64,000 bases of DNA from Begonia masoniana. Its lineage: Eukaryota > Streptophyta > Magnoliopsida > Cucurbitales > Begoniaceae. Shown here piece by piece: positions 63,621 to 64,000 of the stretch. The notes under the pieces were generated by a model. That model ran no database searches. It was not told the origin of the DNA and saw only the letters and a program-made list of their open reading frames with translations. The first letter of the stretch is position 1. Each line of letters opens with the position of its first letter. The stretch spans positions 965,459 to 1,029,458 of the forward strand of contig CM039504.1 in the NCBI GenBank assembly GCA_022432975.1, given 5' to 3'. Made by a program: the position numbers and the translations under genes.

Positions 63621-64000
63621 TTATCATTCAAAAGTATTCAGCTTGGCATTGATTAGCTGGTTTCTGTTTGATGATGAGGAATCTGCGAGCCTATCTTGAC
63701 CTATTGATGTAACTGTTAACTCTGCTTTCCTGCTATGGCCTATGGGGTTCTTTAGAGAGAGAAAGAAGAGAGTTGAGTTTTTAGATTAGAAGCTCGTGAT
63801 GTCATTAGTAAACTGTGATTAATACTGTAATTGTAATTTCTGTCTGATCAATCTACTTCATCTTCTGCGATTTGGATCTGTTCATCATTGAATAGAATTT
63901 ACTGCATACACCATCACCCACATGGGTCAGAAAGTAAAAGAAGAAGAAACTTGAATAATGCAATCTACGTACAACCTCTCTTCCATGTATTTCTACAACA
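63621..64000. other. Window end, no feature seen
   Basis: AT-rich sequence; nothing recognisable. Confidence 0.5.

Overview
This is a stretch of plant nuclear DNA, most likely from a core eudicot. It has intron-bearing genes of plant families (CCS52/FZR, GRAS, RLCK-VII, DVL, XXT, MIR172), a plant tRNA-Lys, long AT-rich spacers and several classes of plant transposon. I cannot place the species. Intron-exon joins were traced by hand from GT..AG borders and reading phase.

Layout. 1-9881: a Sirevirus-type Ty1/copia retrotransposon on the minus strand, with its left LTR cut by the window edge and its genes broken. 9882-11393: probably an older LTR remnant. 11249-22690: a 5.72-kb direct tandem duplication. 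Each copy carries a transposon-like segment with the 5' end of a xyloglucan xylosyltransferase gene, a small gene resembling the complex III assembly factor UQCC6/BRAWNIN, a complete enoyl-CoA reductase gene (TECR/CER10) and a 1.16-kb fold-back element flanked by TTA. 23837-25479: an actin gene with two one-base insertions. 26483-27143: an intronless plant gene of unknown function with one one-base insertion. 28961-29280: a 320-bp TRIM retrotransposon. 32364-35998: a 3.6-kb hAT transposon with perfect 8-bp target duplications and one nonsense codon in its transposase.

36767-40271: an RLCK-VII kinase gene interrupted by a perfect 1.5-kb GA array. 41062-42231: a small C2-domain gene. 42467-42538: tRNA-Lys(UUU). 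42863-45152: a leucine-zipper/DUF547 gene. About 45400-45580: an expansin relic. 46825-49104: a GRAS gene. 49915-51056: an FtsJ-type rRNA methyltransferase gene, convergent with a CCS52/FZR gene (51218-53890, minus strand) that contains an in-frame chimeric extra exon. 56580-56733 and 59641-59760: two MIR172 genes. 61672-61917: a DVL/RTFL peptide gene.

The genes do not form one pathway. Several bear on growth and development: MIR172 (AP2 repression, phase change), CCS52/FZR (APC/C activation, endoreduplication), GRAS, DVL, and TECR for very-long-chain fatty acids. The main themes are recent structural change (tandem duplication, internal exon duplication, GA expansion, transposons) and recurrent single-base insertions in conserved genes. 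The insertions could be consensus errors and should be checked before any gene is called dead.
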